Source of the DNA: Clostridium ljungdahlii
GTDB lineage: Bacteria > Bacillota > Clostridia > Clostridiales > Clostridiaceae
Direction of reading: 5' to 3'
Length of the DNA stretch: 64,000 bases
NCBI RefSeq assembly: GCF_001636845.1
Contig: NZ_LITT01000001.1
Coordinates: forward strand, 62,001 to 126,000
A model generated the notes under the pieces. That model did not search any database, was not told where the DNA came from, and saw only the letters and a program-made list of their open reading frames with translations. Every line of letters starts with the position of its first letter. The stretch's first letter is position 1. Positions 9,485 through 18,438 of the stretch are shown here, one piece after another. A program made the position numbers and the translations under genes.

Positions 9485-10879
9485 TTACATACGCATTGCC
9501 ATTGGAAGCATGAATAGTACTATGTTTATAATACCTAGTATTACTATTAAAACACTATATACTATTGAAGTCCCTAAGGACTTATTATTCTTACCACCAT
9601 AATTACTTTTAGCAAGTCTATATGCAGTATATATTGAACCTATAGTTCCAAGAACAATTAAAAGATACTGAAGAGATTGTATTGTTGGCGTATCCAAAAT
9701 TGCTGTTGAACCACTCATTTCCACACCAAATAGCCCCATAAAAGTATAGAAGATTGATTTTCCTTCTGCTAGTAGGTGGAAAAGGTTATGAGCTATATGG
9801 GCAGCCATATCTAGTGGGATGATAGCATATCCAAACTTAGCAAAGTTTTGTTTCACAGAATCTCCGTTAAACTTTTTAGCAATTAACCCTGTTGTTGATA
9901 ACATTATTATAGGGATTAACATAGCTATAGTAAAGGTTATAGTGAAGGTTACATAGTAGCTGTTTGTACCAGTAGTTCTTTCAAGCCAATTTAATATAGG
10001 TTCCCATATATTAAGCATAGTGATGTTCTGCACAAATACTATACCCATAATTACAACAGCAAGGAAAGACTCTTCAAGCTTAGGTTTACGGATAAACCAC
10101 AATTCTCTAGTAGGTACACGTCTTGATATTTTAATAGAGTTATTTGGACAACTCTTTACACAGTTTCCGCAGAAATTACACTCTGCGTTAGTATCCATAA
10201 TTCTCGGAAATTCAAACATAGGACATCCTGCTGCTTTATTACTTCCTTTGTAACAAGCGGCAACATTACATTTAGCACATTTTTCAGGAGTAGCTCTAAG
10301 TTCCATCATACCTGCTCTAGTATAGTTAGCAGACAATCCTCCTAAAAAACAAACATATCTACACCAAGTTCTACGTTCAAATATAGCACCGGAAGCAATT
10401 ACACCTAGAGTAATCAATAAGAGAAGGTTACCGGAACCCCTTGGTGATTCAACAACACCAAAAATATGATCGCTCCACGTAATTAAGATGAATATTGCAT
10501 CAATAATCCAAATTTCATATTTTTTTAGAAATTTAGGTACAGGATGATTATTACCAACAAATTTTTGAACTAGATCATTAAGTGTCCCAAAAGGACAGAT
10601 TGTACACCAAAATCTACCTAACAATAATATTATAATTGGCAGTAGAGGCCACCATAATACCCAAGTTGCAGCGGTACCAAAGTTATCATGGGCACTTGTA
10701 GAACTGAATAAAAGTTGATAAACTATAAATGCAAATACTATTGCTACTGGCCATTGAAAAACACCAGGATACCATTTACTTTTCATAAAGCTTGCAAATT
10801 TTTTGTTGTCTAAAAGGTTTTTATCATCTGATGAGTATGCTTTTTCTTCATCAATTTTAGTTTTCTTTTTTTCTGACAC
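9485..10879 (-). CDS. Membrane polyferredoxin, NapH/NosR/CcoG-like
   Basis: 464 residues with about 9-10 membrane segments. The first pair flanks WCTICPFGTLNDLVQKF (a Cx3CP motif), a second CRYVCFLGGL motif follows, then a soluble pair of ferredoxin-like clusters (CAKCNVAACYKGSNKAAGC, about residues 201-219, and CNFCGNCVKSCPNNSI, about 234-249), then four or five more membrane segments. This order matches NapH/NosR-C/CcoG-type polyferredoxins, which carry electrons between quinols and other redox centres at the membrane. No flavin-binding NosR N-domain is present. It is 18 bp downstream of a FixH/YtkA-like gene, probably as one unit. Whether it oxidises menaquinol is inference. Confidence 0.82.
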   Translation of the reverse strand: MSEKKKTKIDEEKAYSSDDKNLLDNKKFASFMKSKWYPGVFQWPVAIVFAFIVYQLLFSSTSAHDNFGTAATWVLWWPLLPIIILLLGRFWCTICPFGTLNDLVQKFVGNNHPVPKFLKKYEIWIIDAIFILITWSDHIFGVVESPRGSGNLLLLITLGVIASGAIFERRTWCRYVCFLGGLSANYTRAGMMELRATPEKCAKCNVAACYKGSNKAAGCPMFEFPRIMDTNAECNFCGNCVKSCPNNSIKISRRVPTRELWFIRKPKLEESFLAVVIMGIVFVQNITMLNIWEPILNWLERTTGTNSYYVTFTITFTIAMLIPIIMLSTTGLIAKKFNGDSVKQNFAKFGYAIIPLDMAAHIAHNLFHLLAEGKSIFYTFMGLFGVEMSGSTAILDTPTIQSLQYLLIVLGTIGSIYTAYRLAKSNYGGKNNKSLGTSIVYSVLIVILGIINIVLFMLPMAMRM

Positions 10880-10897
10880 AAAATATTACCTCACTTT

Positions 10898-11434
10898 CTA
10901 TGATTTTACAGCCTTCTTATTTTTCTTTGATATCCCGGCAGTTATTATAATTAAGGCAGCTACTACTAAAAAGCCTCCAACGACAAACCAGTTAGGTCCA
11001 GAACTTGTTACATCAACATCAAAATCAGCCATCTTCTCTCCAGCATTTGTCATAAAGCTTGTTTTAATTTTCCATGTACCTTTATCACTAAGTTTTACAG
11101 TTCCAACATATTCACCATCTTCATGGCCTTTTTGGAATTGGATAGTTTCAGCCTTAGAGTCACCCATATTCATATCACCCATACTGCCTTTATCCATTTC
11201 TGCAGATACCCTGACATCAGCGTTACTTATTGGCTTGTTTTTATCATCAGATAGTTTTAGTGTTAACTCATTATCACCGGTTTTAGCCTTATCTCCTGTT
11301 AGCATAAGAGTTGCTTTAACTCCATCAATGTTTTTTTCTATCATTTTTTCGCTGCCAGCAGCTAATACCGATGTAGATAAAGTTAGAACTAGAGCTGAAA
11401 TAATTGATAGTTTTTTAATTAGTTTGTTTTTCAT
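10898..11434 (-). CDS. Exported FixH/YtkA-like protein
   Basis: 178 residues: signal peptide (cleavage near LAAG, residue 27), a beta-sandwich domain with NELTLKLSDDKNKPISNADVRVS and EYVGTVKLSDKGTWKIKTSFMT, typical of FixH/YtkA-type domains, a Met-rich stretch (MDKGSMGDMNMGDS) that could bind copper, and a C-terminal membrane anchor with a basic tail. FixH-type proteins accompany FixG/CcoG-type polyferredoxins in copper delivery and oxidase assembly. The pair here repeats that neighbourhood in an anaerobe with no oxidase genes in view. It probably shares the operon of the prenyl synthase upstream, as the 92-bp gap holds no operator. Confidence 0.75.
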   Translation of the reverse strand: MKNKLIKKLSIISALVLTLSTSVLAAGSEKMIEKNIDGVKATLMLTGDKAKTGDNELTLKLSDDKNKPISNADVRVSAEMDKGSMGDMNMGDSKAETIQFQKGHEDGEYVGTVKLSDKGTWKIKTSFMTNAGEKMADFDVDVTSSGPNWFVVGGFLVVAALIIITAGISKKNKKAVKS

Positions 11435-11526
11435 TTTAAATACCTTCCTTTACTATTAGTTTAATATTTTTGCCTTTTGGGATTGGCAATAGCAACAAAA
11501 TTATGTCACCATTTTTATACTAGTCA

Positions 11527-12351
11527 CTATAATGCATTCTCTACCTTAGGCCTATAAAAATCTAAAACATAATCTACTAACATTATTAAGCTTTGCTTGT
11601 ATGCTGAGTTTTTTAAATTCTCAATAGAAGCTTTGGCATTATATGCAAATTCAAATCCCTCTTCAATAGTTATATTTTTCATTGCAACGGGATCCTCATC
11701 GATATAATCATCCAGTATTTGATATGCTATACCAAGGTTTTCACCGTATTTAGAAAGCATATTAGACTCTTCGTAAGTGGCATAAGCTATGCTGGCACCA
11801 AGCCTACAACAAGCACTCATAAAAGATGCTGTTTTTCCTAAAATGATTTTAAAATAGGTTTCACGATCTGGAGAGGGATTGTTAGCATTTAATATTTCAG
11901 CTACAGACATTGATTCAGTAACTCTGCCCATTACCTGCGCAAATTCTCTTGGCAGAGTATCTGAGAAAATAGTAAAGGCTCTTGAGTACAAAGCATCACC
12001 AGCAAGTACTGCTATTTTATTTCCAAAAGTCTTATTTAAGGTTTTCTGACCACGTCTTAGTAAGTCACCATCTATGATATCATCATGAATTAGACTAGCG
12101 CTGTGAATAAGCTCTAGGCCTATTGATAACTGAATTAAATTGTGTTTTGCAGATGAAGTAAGCTCGTTACTAATAGCACCTGCAGATAAAAATGTTAATG
12201 TAGGTCTTAGCCTTTTACCTGGAATTGAAAAAAAATAGGTAAAAATATCTTGTGTAACAGTAGAATCTAATTTTGATGCAATATTTTGTAACTCTGACTC
12301 AAGTTGATTAAGTTCTTTTATTATTGGAATTGAAATTCCATCGAAGCTCAT
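11527..12351 (-). CDS. Polyprenyl diphosphate synthase
   Basis: A trans-type prenyl chain elongating enzyme that would make the side chain for menaquinone. The first Asp-rich motif is LIHDDIIDGD (DDxxD), followed by LLRRGQ; the second is DDYIDED, also DDxxD. At 274 residues it is shorter than the usual 310-330. The context with menA and menG makes a menaquinone side chain the natural product; chain length cannot be read by eye. A strong island operator and -10 lie 90 bp upstream. The start has AGGAGGTG before ATG 12351. Confidence 0.88.
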   Translation of the reverse strand: MSFDGISIPIIKELNQLESELQNIASKLDSTVTQDIFTYFFSIPGKRLRPTLTFLSAGAISNELTSSAKHNLIQLSIGLELIHSASLIHDDIIDGDLLRRGQKTLNKTFGNKIAVLAGDALYSRAFTIFSDTLPREFAQVMGRVTESMSVAEILNANNPSPDRETYFKIILGKTASFMSACCRLGASIAYATYEESNMLSKYGENLGIAYQILDDYIDEDPVAMKNITIEEGFEFAYNAKASIENLKNSAYKQSLIMLVDYVLDFYRPKVENAL

Positions 12352-12442
12352 TTTTTCACCTCCTGTATATTTTAATTAAGTAAGTTAATGGATAATTAAT
12401 TTTTTTATATCCTATCTACAATTGTTATTATAAAAATTTGCT

Positions 12443-12460
12443 GTGAAGAAAATATGAAGA
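12443..12460 (-). promoter_or_regulatory. Island operator upstream of the prenyl synthase operon
   Basis: Minus strand: TCTTCAT-ATTT-TCTTCAC, with TATAAT exactly 10 bp downstream (12432-12427). It is one of the clearest copies. Confidence 0.88.
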
Positions 12461-12687
12461 TATACTTTAAAATTAAAAAACTATTAAATAAGTTAAAAAC
12501 CATTCGTATGCATTAGATAAAAAAACCATCTGCAATATCCATTAGACTTATTTCAGCAGGAAATAAGATAGGAAAAGATAGTTATGCAATGCAGCTATAG
12601 CTAATATATATCTAATAAAGCCATCATAAATTTTATTTATAACATTAGATTTTATAATTTTCATGAAACTTACCATTTTTATATAAA

Positions 12688-12719
12688 AAGCCCCTTAACA
12701 CTAGAATGTTAAGAGGCTT
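12688..12719 (-). terminator. Terminator after menG
   Basis: 13-base arms with one mismatch (12688-12700, 12707-12719). On the minus strand the stem is followed by TTTTTATAT. The rest of the 473-bp gap 12352-12824 holds the operator above and no convincing gene. Confidence 0.8.
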
Positions 12720-12824
12720 AATAGCAATAATAATTATAATTTGAGCTAGCTCAATAATTCCTATACATAAGGCTGCTACTACAGATATTCCAGTAACAGA
12801 TAGATTATAATATCCCGATAACTT

Positions 12825-13565
12825 CTATTCCTTGGTTCCGTAATGAATAGAAGCAATTCCAAGTGTTAGAGATACATATCCAGTATATTTAAATCCGGCA
12901 TTATCAAATGAATGTTTTAACATATCTTTGGACATAAAGTATTTTACAGAGTCTCTAAGATAAGTATATGCATTTTTGTCTTTTGTACCTAAATACCCAA
13001 CAGTAGGTAAAATAGAGTTTAAATATATTGAGTGCAGTTCTCTGAAAATGGGCATTTCCGGATTGGATAATTCTAAACAAACAAGTTTTCCACCAGGCCT
13101 TAAAACTCTATACATTTCCGACAATGCTCTATTTTTATCCTTAACATTTCTAAGACCAAATGCAATTGTTACACAGTGAAAACTGTTATCTTCAAAAGGT
13201 AATTCTAAAACGTTACCTTTTATTAATTTAAAATTATAAGCCTTTATGTTTTGGTTAAGTCTTTTATATCCAACATCAATCATTTCTTGATTGAAATCAA
13301 GTCCTATAACTTCAGTATTTTTTCCTACTTTTCTACAGGCATAATTAATCATCTGTCCTGTACCACAGCATAAATCTAAAACTTTGCTATCGACTTTTAG
13401 ATCACATACTCTTATAGCTTTTTTTCTCCAGAGTTTATCTATATTAAAGGTTAGAATTGAATTCAATCTATCATACTTTTCTGCGATAGATGAGAAAATG
13501 TTTTGTACTTCTAAGGAATTGCTCACCATGTCCAGTATACCTTCTTTCTTAATTAAATTTATCAT
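12825..13565 (-). CDS. menG: Demethylmenaquinone methyltransferase MenG/UbiE
   Basis: SAM-dependent methyltransferase of the UbiE family that turns demethylmenaquinone into menaquinone. Visible motifs: VLDLCCGTGQM (SAM motif I), VIGLDFNQEMIDVG, LELPFEDNSFHCVTIAFGLRNV (family signature) and EMYRVLRPGGKLVCLELSNP. The AYTYLRDSVKYF tail is also typical of UbiE. An internal ATG near 13529 (MVSNSLEVQ) could be the true start. It is probably co-transcribed from the operator at 14004-14021 through the 95-residue gene upstream. Confidence 0.92.
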   Translation of the reverse strand: MINLIKKEGILDMVSNSLEVQNIFSSIAEKYDRLNSILTFNIDKLWRKKAIRVCDLKVDSKVLDLCCGTGQMINYACRKVGKNTEVIGLDFNQEMIDVGYKRLNQNIKAYNFKLIKGNVLELPFEDNSFHCVTIAFGLRNVKDKNRALSEMYRVLRPGGKLVCLELSNPEMPIFRELHSIYLNSILPTVGYLGTKDKNAYTYLRDSVKYFMSKDMLKHSFDNAGFKYTGYVSLTLGIASIHYGTKE

Positions 13566-13580
13566 ATTCTACAATTATTT

Positions 13581-13623
13581 TTTAAGGAGAGAACTTTTTA
13601 ATATGAAGAGTTCTCTCCTTAAA
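13581..13623. terminator. Perfect inverted repeat between the 95-residue gene and menG
   Basis: A 15-bp perfect stem (13581-13595 with 13609-13623) sits in the 78-bp gap. It lacks a good T run on the minus strand, so it may be an attenuator or mRNA-stability element. Confidence 0.55.
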
Positions 13624-13643
13624 AATAATTTTATTGTTTTAAT

Positions 13644-13931
13644 CTATACGACTTCTTTACTATCAGTGCTAGTTTTTTTAGTAGTACAGCAGCTTCCTTT
13701 TTTATTATTACCCATCATCATTGGCATCATAAAGATCATCATTATAGGACATAAAAATGGTATTATTCTTCCAACTATACTGCCAGCACTAGGATTAAAT
13801 CTTGATATTATTGGTAATAATTCTATGATAATTATAGGTAATCCACAGCAGATAGCCATATGCAGCATATGCTTTAAAGGGCTATGTTTATGAGTTCCTT
13901 GTTTTTCTTTGTTATCTTCATGACAATTCAT
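13644..13931 (-). CDS. Small Cys/His/Met-rich membrane protein
   Basis: 95 residues: a His-rich N-terminus (MNCHEDNKEKQGTHKHSPLKH), two hydrophobic helices with CCGLP in the first and CPIMMIFMMPMMM in the second, then a GSCCTTKK tail. Paired cysteines and Met/His runs suggest soft-metal (Cu/Ag) or heme binding, but I recognise no named family. An island operator is 73 bp upstream of its start. It sits between menA/CPBP and menG. The start ATG 13931 has GGAGG before it. Confidence 0.65.
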   Translation of the reverse strand: MNCHEDNKEKQGTHKHSPLKHMLHMAICCGLPIIIIELLPIISRFNPSAGSIVGRIIPFLCPIMMIFMMPMMMGNNKKGSCCTTKKTSTDSKEVV

Positions 13932-14003
13932 AATATACCTCCAAATTGCTTTTCCTAAATTTATAAAATAATTTTTATTTTATTTGAATTATACAGCCTA
14001 CAT

Positions 14004-14021
14004 ATAAAGAAGTTGTGAAGA
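14004..14021 (-). promoter_or_regulatory. Island operator upstream of the 95-residue gene and menG
   Basis: Minus strand: TCTTCAC-AACT-TCTTTAT, then TATAAT exactly 10 bp on (13993-13988). Confidence 0.85.
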
Positions 14022-14079
14022 AATTAAAAAACTATAAAAATTAATTATTGGGATACTATCCTATATATAGCTAAAAAAA

Positions 14080-14700
14080 TTACATTAGTGGAAGCAAAAC
14101 GAATATTGTTAAATCCCAAATAGCGTGGGAGATAATTACTGGTATCAAACTCTTCTCTTTTTTATAAAGCCATCCCCAGAATAATCCACATACCAAAGCT
14201 GCTATAATTAGCATAAAGTTGCCTGTAACAATATGCACAACTGCATATAATAAAACTGAAAATAAATATCCTTTGTTTTCTCCAAATTCTTTATCTAAGG
14301 TATTTTGTATAAAGCCTCTCCAGTATAGTTCTTCACCTGGACCAATTATAAAAAATAGTAATAAACTTATCAGTGTTAGATTAACATTTGATTTATTACT
14401 ATAAACTGATGAAATTTGAGCATCTTTGAATGAAAACAAATATCCTGATATAATATTTCCTACATAAAATATTCCGTACAAGGCTATTGCTGAGAGTATT
14501 CCAATTAAAATATGTCTCGGTTTTATTTTCCCAAAGTGGAATATATCTCTATCAGCAAAGAATGCCATTAATATTAATAGTAATATCGATCCACTCATTT
14601 CTATCCAAAAGTTAAAGGGCTTTACAACAAACATTAGATACCATAAGATTGCTGCTGCAAACAATGTAAAAGTTAAATATTTATAGTTTTTATTGTTCAA
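14080..14700 (-). CDS. CPBP-family intramembrane metalloprotease
   Basis: 206 residues with about six or seven membrane segments. The conserved motifs are GPGEELYWRGFIQ (EExxxR), a histidine in HIVTGNFML and SHAIWDLTIFVLLP. This is the CPBP/Abi group, related to Rce1 prenyl-protein proteases; bacterial members have mixed or unknown roles. It follows menA by 15 bp and is clearly in its operon. Why a prenyl-quinone operon carries it is unclear; a prenyl-substrate link is only a guess. Confidence 0.85.
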   Translation of the reverse strand: MNNKNYKYLTFTLFAAAILWYLMFVVKPFNFWIEMSGSILLLILMAFFADRDIFHFGKIKPRHILIGILSAIALYGIFYVGNIISGYLFSFKDAQISSVYSNKSNVNLTLISLLLFFIIGPGEELYWRGFIQNTLDKEFGENKGYLFSVLLYAVVHIVTGNFMLIIAALVCGLFWGWLYKKEKSLIPVIISHAIWDLTIFVLLPLM

Positions 14701-14715
14701 GAGTAATACCTCCGT

Positions 14716-15615
14716 TTATCTTATATAAGAAAATAGTATTGAAATAATAAGGATAACTCCAAATTGTCCCTGTAGTTTTGCTGTTTCCTGATCAAGGGTA
14801 GTGAGTTTAGAATTAGACCTATTAGAAATACGCAATTTATTGATATTTTTCAATGCTGTTGGCGATGTAATTAGACAAAGTAAACTCCAAATAGGGGTAA
14901 CTCTGTAATAAGTCATAGCTAAAACAGAAATATAGGATAAATAAACTAAACCATAATAAATATAGCAGGCATTAGTTCTTCCAGTCATTATAGATAGAGT
15001 TTTTATTCCAGCTTTTTTATCATGATAAATATCTCTAATATCATTTGCATGTAAAATAGCTGTGGTTAAAAGTCCAATTGGTATAGATAACAGAAGTACG
15101 TTTATATTGATTTTCTGAACTTGAACAAAGTATCCACCGAGCATCATTAGGGGCCCAAAGATCATAAATATTAAAGGGGCACCTAAACCTCTGTATTTTA
15201 GCATAAGTGGTTTTCCGGTATAAAAATAACCACTTAAAGCTCCTATAGTACCTAGAATTAGAATAAAACCCCCTTTTTGAAAAGCTAAAAATAGTCCTAG
15301 TATACATCCTAAGGCTAAAACTAATCGTCCTCCTATAAGGAGTTCTTCAGAAGTCAATAAATTTTCAAAAATAATACCACTAGAAGATCCAGATTCCTTG
15401 GTATCAACTTTGTTAATAAAATCATCATAGTCATTAATCATATTTGATGAGGCTTGCAAAAGTACAGCAGCTAATAAGGAAATCAGGTAGTATATAAACT
15501 GAAATTTTGATTCCTTTGCAGCAAATATAGCACCTACTGTAACTGGAATTATAGAAGCAGTTAAAGAAAAAGGCCTTGCAGCCATTAACCATATTTTAAA
15601 TTTTTGTTTCATCAC
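14716..15615 (-). CDS. menA: 1,4-Dihydroxy-2-naphthoate polyprenyltransferase MenA (UbiA family)
   Basis: Integral membrane prenyltransferase joining the polyprenyl chain to DHNA to give demethylmenaquinone. Both Asp-rich UbiA motifs are present: NMINDYDDFINKVD (about residues 61-74) and HANDIRDIYHDKKAG (about 189-203). 299 residues and about eight or nine membrane segments are standard. With menG and the prenyl synthase it forms a complete DHNA-to-menaquinone set, but no DHNA-forming genes occur here. It is driven by the operator at 15713-15730, divergent from the two-component system. Confidence 0.88.
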   Translation of the reverse strand: MMKQKFKIWLMAARPFSLTASIIPVTVGAIFAAKESKFQFIYYLISLLAAVLLQASSNMINDYDDFINKVDTKESGSSSGIIFENLLTSEELLIGGRLVLALGCILGLFLAFQKGGFILILGTIGALSGYFYTGKPLMLKYRGLGAPLIFMIFGPLMMLGGYFVQVQKININVLLLSIPIGLLTTAILHANDIRDIYHDKKAGIKTLSIMTGRTNACYIYYGLVYLSYISVLAMTYYRVTPIWSLLCLITSPTALKNINKLRISNRSNSKLTTLDQETAKLQGQFGVILIISILFSYIR

Positions 15616-15712
15616 TTATCCTCCTAAATATATTTGTAACTATTAATTTTATAGTACTTTTAAAAATCAGTCGATTTAAATTTTCACTTTACACATACTA
15701 TAAATTAATGAT

Positions 15713-15730
15713 GTGAAGATTTTATAAAGA
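15713..15730 (-). promoter_or_regulatory. Island operator, menA side of the divergent promoter
   Basis: Minus strand: TCTTTAT-AAAA-TCTTCAC, then TATAGT exactly 10 bp downstream (15702-15697). Confidence 0.87.
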
Positions 15731-15796
15731 TTCCTAGGGGCAATTTTGGAGTGCAGCTAAATAAGAGATTACTATAGATTTTATATAATTCTACAA

Positions 15797-15814
15797 TCTA
15801 CATATAATCTTCAT
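15797..15814 (+). promoter_or_regulatory. Island operator, autoregulatory site of the two-component system
   Basis: Plus strand: TCTACAT-ATAA-TCTTCAT, then TATTAT 10 bp on (15825-15830). It lies 67 bp from the divergent menA site, so one regulator can drive both arms. Confidence 0.87.
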
Positions 15815-15870
15815 AAAATTCAGCTATTATGAGAATTAGTTTTTTACAATACAAAATTGAGGTGAGTAAC

Positions 15871-16554
15871 ATGAATAAAATTTTGATAGTAGAAGATGAG
15901 AAAAAGGTATCTAATATTCAAAAGGCATATTTAGAAAAGGAAGGTTATCAAGTATATACATCAACAACTGGACTAAAAGCTTTAGAACTCTTTGATTCAA
16001 TTGAATTTAGCTTAATAATACTTGATCTAATGCTGCCGGATATTCAAGGAGAGGAAATATGTAAAATTATAAGAGATAAGTCTGATGTGCATATATTTAT
16101 GGTTACTGCTAAATCTGCATTAGAAGACAGAATAGAGGGGCTTAATACAGGTGCAGATGAGTATTTAGTTAAACCTTTTAGTCCAAGAGAACTGGTTGTC
16201 AGAGTTAATTCTTTATTCAGAAGGTTAGGGGCAAATAACATTTCAGTTTTATCTTTAGATAATGGAAATATCCAAATTTATAAAGATAGTAGAATTGTAA
16301 AAGTTAGAGGACAAGAAATATCCCTTACCCCTAATGAATTTGATATTTTATATGTTCTTGCAATAAATAAAGGAAAAGTTCTTACTAGAGAACAATTAAT
16401 AGATAGGGTTTTTGGTATGGATTTTGAGGGGTTTGACAGGACTGTAGATGTTCATATAAAAAATATAAGGAAAAAAATAGAAGAAGACAGTAAAAGTCCT
16501 AAGTATATTTTGACAGTTACTAGACTAGGATATAAGTTTGGTGATGACAATTGA
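15871..16554 (+). CDS. OmpR-family response regulator of the island
   Basis: Receiver domain with the phospho-acceptor Asp52 (LIILDLMLPD), Thr and Lys of the switch (FMVTAKS, YLVKPFSPREL), then a winged-helix DNA-binding domain (ISLTPNEFDILYVLA, RTVDVHIKNIRKKI, ILTVTRLGYKF). I chose ATG 15871, which has GAGGTGAG before it; an upstream in-frame ATG at 15829 lies on the -10 region. OmpR-type regulators bind direct repeats with about 11-bp period overlapping the -35, which is the form of the eleven operators here. That this protein binds them is a well-motivated inference. Confidence 0.92.
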   Translation: MNKILIVEDEKKVSNIQKAYLEKEGYQVYTSTTGLKALELFDSIEFSLIILDLMLPDIQGEEICKIIRDKSDVHIFMVTAKSALEDRIEGLNTGADEYLVKPFSPRELVVRVNSLFRRLGANNISVLSLDNGNIQIYKDSRIVKVRGQEISLTPNEFDILYVLAINKGKVLTREQLIDRVFGMDFEGFDRTVDVHIKNIRKKIEEDSKSPKYILTVTRLGYKFGDDN

Positions 16555-17921
16555 TGTATAGTATTAGAAAAAAGCTAAGCATTATAATTTTAGCTTGTTC
16601 TATATTAGCTGTATTATTAACTGCTATCTTTGTAAATATCACAATAAATAATAAATTTAGCGAATATATGGTGAATAACCAGAATAAAAGAAATGATAGA
16701 ATAGTACAGTATTTCCAAGAGGTTTATAAAAGAGATAAAAAATGGACAGCAGCTTCAGGAAGTGAAATGAAGCATGAGGCATATATGAGCAATTACTGCA
16801 TAACTCTTTTAGATTCAAATAAAAAGTTGGTTTGGATGATGGATCCAAATGATATTAAAGAAAAAGAACATTTTAAATCCTTAGATGGTAAAAGTGGAGT
16901 TTTTACTACAAATAGTTTCCCAATTAAATATAATGGCCATGTTGTTGGATATGTACAGATAGGGCAATATTCTTCAGTGTTATTATCTGCTGATGATGTA
17001 AATTTTAAATTATCCATTAACGAAGGAATTATTGCTAGTATTTTTTTAAGTCTTCTTATTGTAATAATTATCAGCCTGTATATTTCAAAACAGTTTTCAG
17101 TACCAATTAGAGAAGTATCAAATGTATCAGTAAAACTATCTAATGGAGATTATAATTCTAAAACTAATGTAGATACAGACATATTAGAGATTGAAAAGCT
17201 TAAAAGCAGTATAAATACGTTAGGAGAAAAACTTAATCATCAGGATTTACTAAGAAAAAGGCTAGTCTCTGATATATCGCATGAAATAAGAACTCCACTT
17301 AATATTCTTCAAAATAACTTAGAAGCCATGATTGACGGAATTTTTCCAGTAAATACGGAACAGTTAATAGGTTTAAATGATGAGGTTATCAGGTTTGGAA
17401 AACTTTTAAATAACCTAAATGCTCTAAAAGAATTTGAAGCAGATACAGTTTCTATTAATAGAGAAGAGGTTCGGTTAGATGAACTGCTATCTTCAGTATG
17501 TGATGATTTTTCAATTGCATTGAAAGAAAAAAATATTGATCTGGCTTATAATATAAGACCAAACAAAGATTATAGTATAATTGTAGATCCAGACAAATTA
17601 AAACAAGTATTTATTAATCTCTTATCTAATGCAGTAAAATTCTCAGATTGTGGAGGAAAAGTTTGGATTAACTTAACTAGAGATAAAGAAAATATTATTG
17701 TTAGCATAAGAGATACTGGAATTGGAATTAGTAAGAAAGACTTACCATTTATATTTGAAAGACTTTATAGAGGGGATAAGAGCAGAAATAAAATTGAAGG
17801 AAGTGGAATCGGATTAACTATAGTAAAGGATATTTTAACTCTCCATTCAGCTTCTATTGAAGCTCAAAGTGAAGTAGGTAAAGGATCCATATTTACTATA
17901 CGATTTAGAAATAATGTTTAG
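16554..17921 (+). CDS. Sensor histidine kinase of the island
   Basis: 455 residues: membrane segment (about 9-27), external sensor domain of about 130 residues, second membrane segment (about 158-178), HAMP linker, HisKA with His243 in DISHEIRTPLNIL, and an ATPase domain with NLLSNAVKFSD, DTGIGI and GSGIGLTIV. The start codon overlaps the regulator stop (TGATG at 16552-16556), so the pair is translationally coupled. The ligand is unknown. The sensor domain has no cysteine or His cluster, so direct metal sensing is not evident. Confidence 0.92.
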   Translation: MYSIRKKLSIIILACSILAVLLTAIFVNITINNKFSEYMVNNQNKRNDRIVQYFQEVYKRDKKWTAASGSEMKHEAYMSNYCITLLDSNKKLVWMMDPNDIKEKEHFKSLDGKSGVFTTNSFPIKYNGHVVGYVQIGQYSSVLLSADDVNFKLSINEGIIASIFLSLLIVIIISLYISKQFSVPIREVSNVSVKLSNGDYNSKTNVDTDILEIEKLKSSINTLGEKLNHQDLLRKRLVSDISHEIRTPLNILQNNLEAMIDGIFPVNTEQLIGLNDEVIRFGKLLNNLNALKEFEADTVSINREEVRLDELLSSVCDDFSIALKEKNIDLAYNIRPNKDYSIIVDPDKLKQVFINLLSNAVKFSDCGGKVWINLTRDKENIIVSIRDTGIGISKKDLPFIFERLYRGDKSRNKIEGSGIGLTIVKDILTLHSASIEAQSEVGKGSIFTIRFRNNV

Positions 17922-17984
17922 TATTAATTGATTGTGATATACTTGTAATTGTAATATTAACTAAATTTACAAAGGAGTGGTATT

Positions 17985-18428
17985 ATGGCAGTAACAACAT
18001 TTAAGGCAACAACAAGACGAAAGAAAGGTCTTGCAGTTACAGGAGGAGCAAGGGGGTTTAATGTAGATATTGACGAACCAGAAAGCTTAGGTGGAAGTAA
18101 CACTGGAATGAATCCGGTTGAATTAGTTCTTTGCGCTTTAGGTGGATGTCAAACAATTCTTGCGTCATCTTTTGCTGAAAAAATGAGAATAAATCTCGAG
18201 GATTTTTGGATAGAGTTAGAAGGAGACTTGGATCCAGACGGATTTATGGGATTATCAGATGTGAGACCGGGATACCAGAGTATAAGATATAATATGCATA
18301 TAAAGAGTGATGCTTCAGAAGAAAAAATTAAGAAATTTGTTGAATTCATTGAAAAAAGATGCCCAGTAGGAGATACAATAGGAAATGCCGTTAAGCTAGA
18401 AAAGGCGAAGATTACAATAGAGAAGTAA
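17985..18428 (+). CDS. OsmC-family protein
   Basis: 147 residues with the OsmC/YhfA fold features: GFNVDIDEPESLGG, GMNPVELVLCALGGCQT (cysteines 50 and 55) and KRCPVGDTIGNAV (Cys126). Cys55 and Cys126 are at the positions of the peroxidatic pair in OsmC/Ohr enzymes, so thiol peroxidase or redox activity is possible. It is 64 bp after the kinase with no operator in the gap and a terminator after it, so it is probably the third gene of the two-component operon. Confidence 0.87.
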   Translation: MAVTTFKATTRRKKGLAVTGGARGFNVDIDEPESLGGSNTGMNPVELVLCALGGCQTILASSFAEKMRINLEDFWIELEGDLDPDGFMGLSDVRPGYQSIRYNMHIKSDASEEKIKKFVEFIEKRCPVGDTIGNAVKLEKAKITIEK

Positions 18429-18438
18429 TTATTAAACT

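Noticed and set aside
10803-11459. 218-codon plus-strand frame
   Set aside because: Shadow of the FixH-like gene on the other strand, which has a signal peptide, anchor and recognisable domain.
12722-12812. Minus-strand hydrophobic reading (LSVTGISVVAALCIGIIELA) after menG
   Set aside because: No start, overlaps the menG terminator, and I cannot match it to a family. Possibly a remnant, but not supportable.
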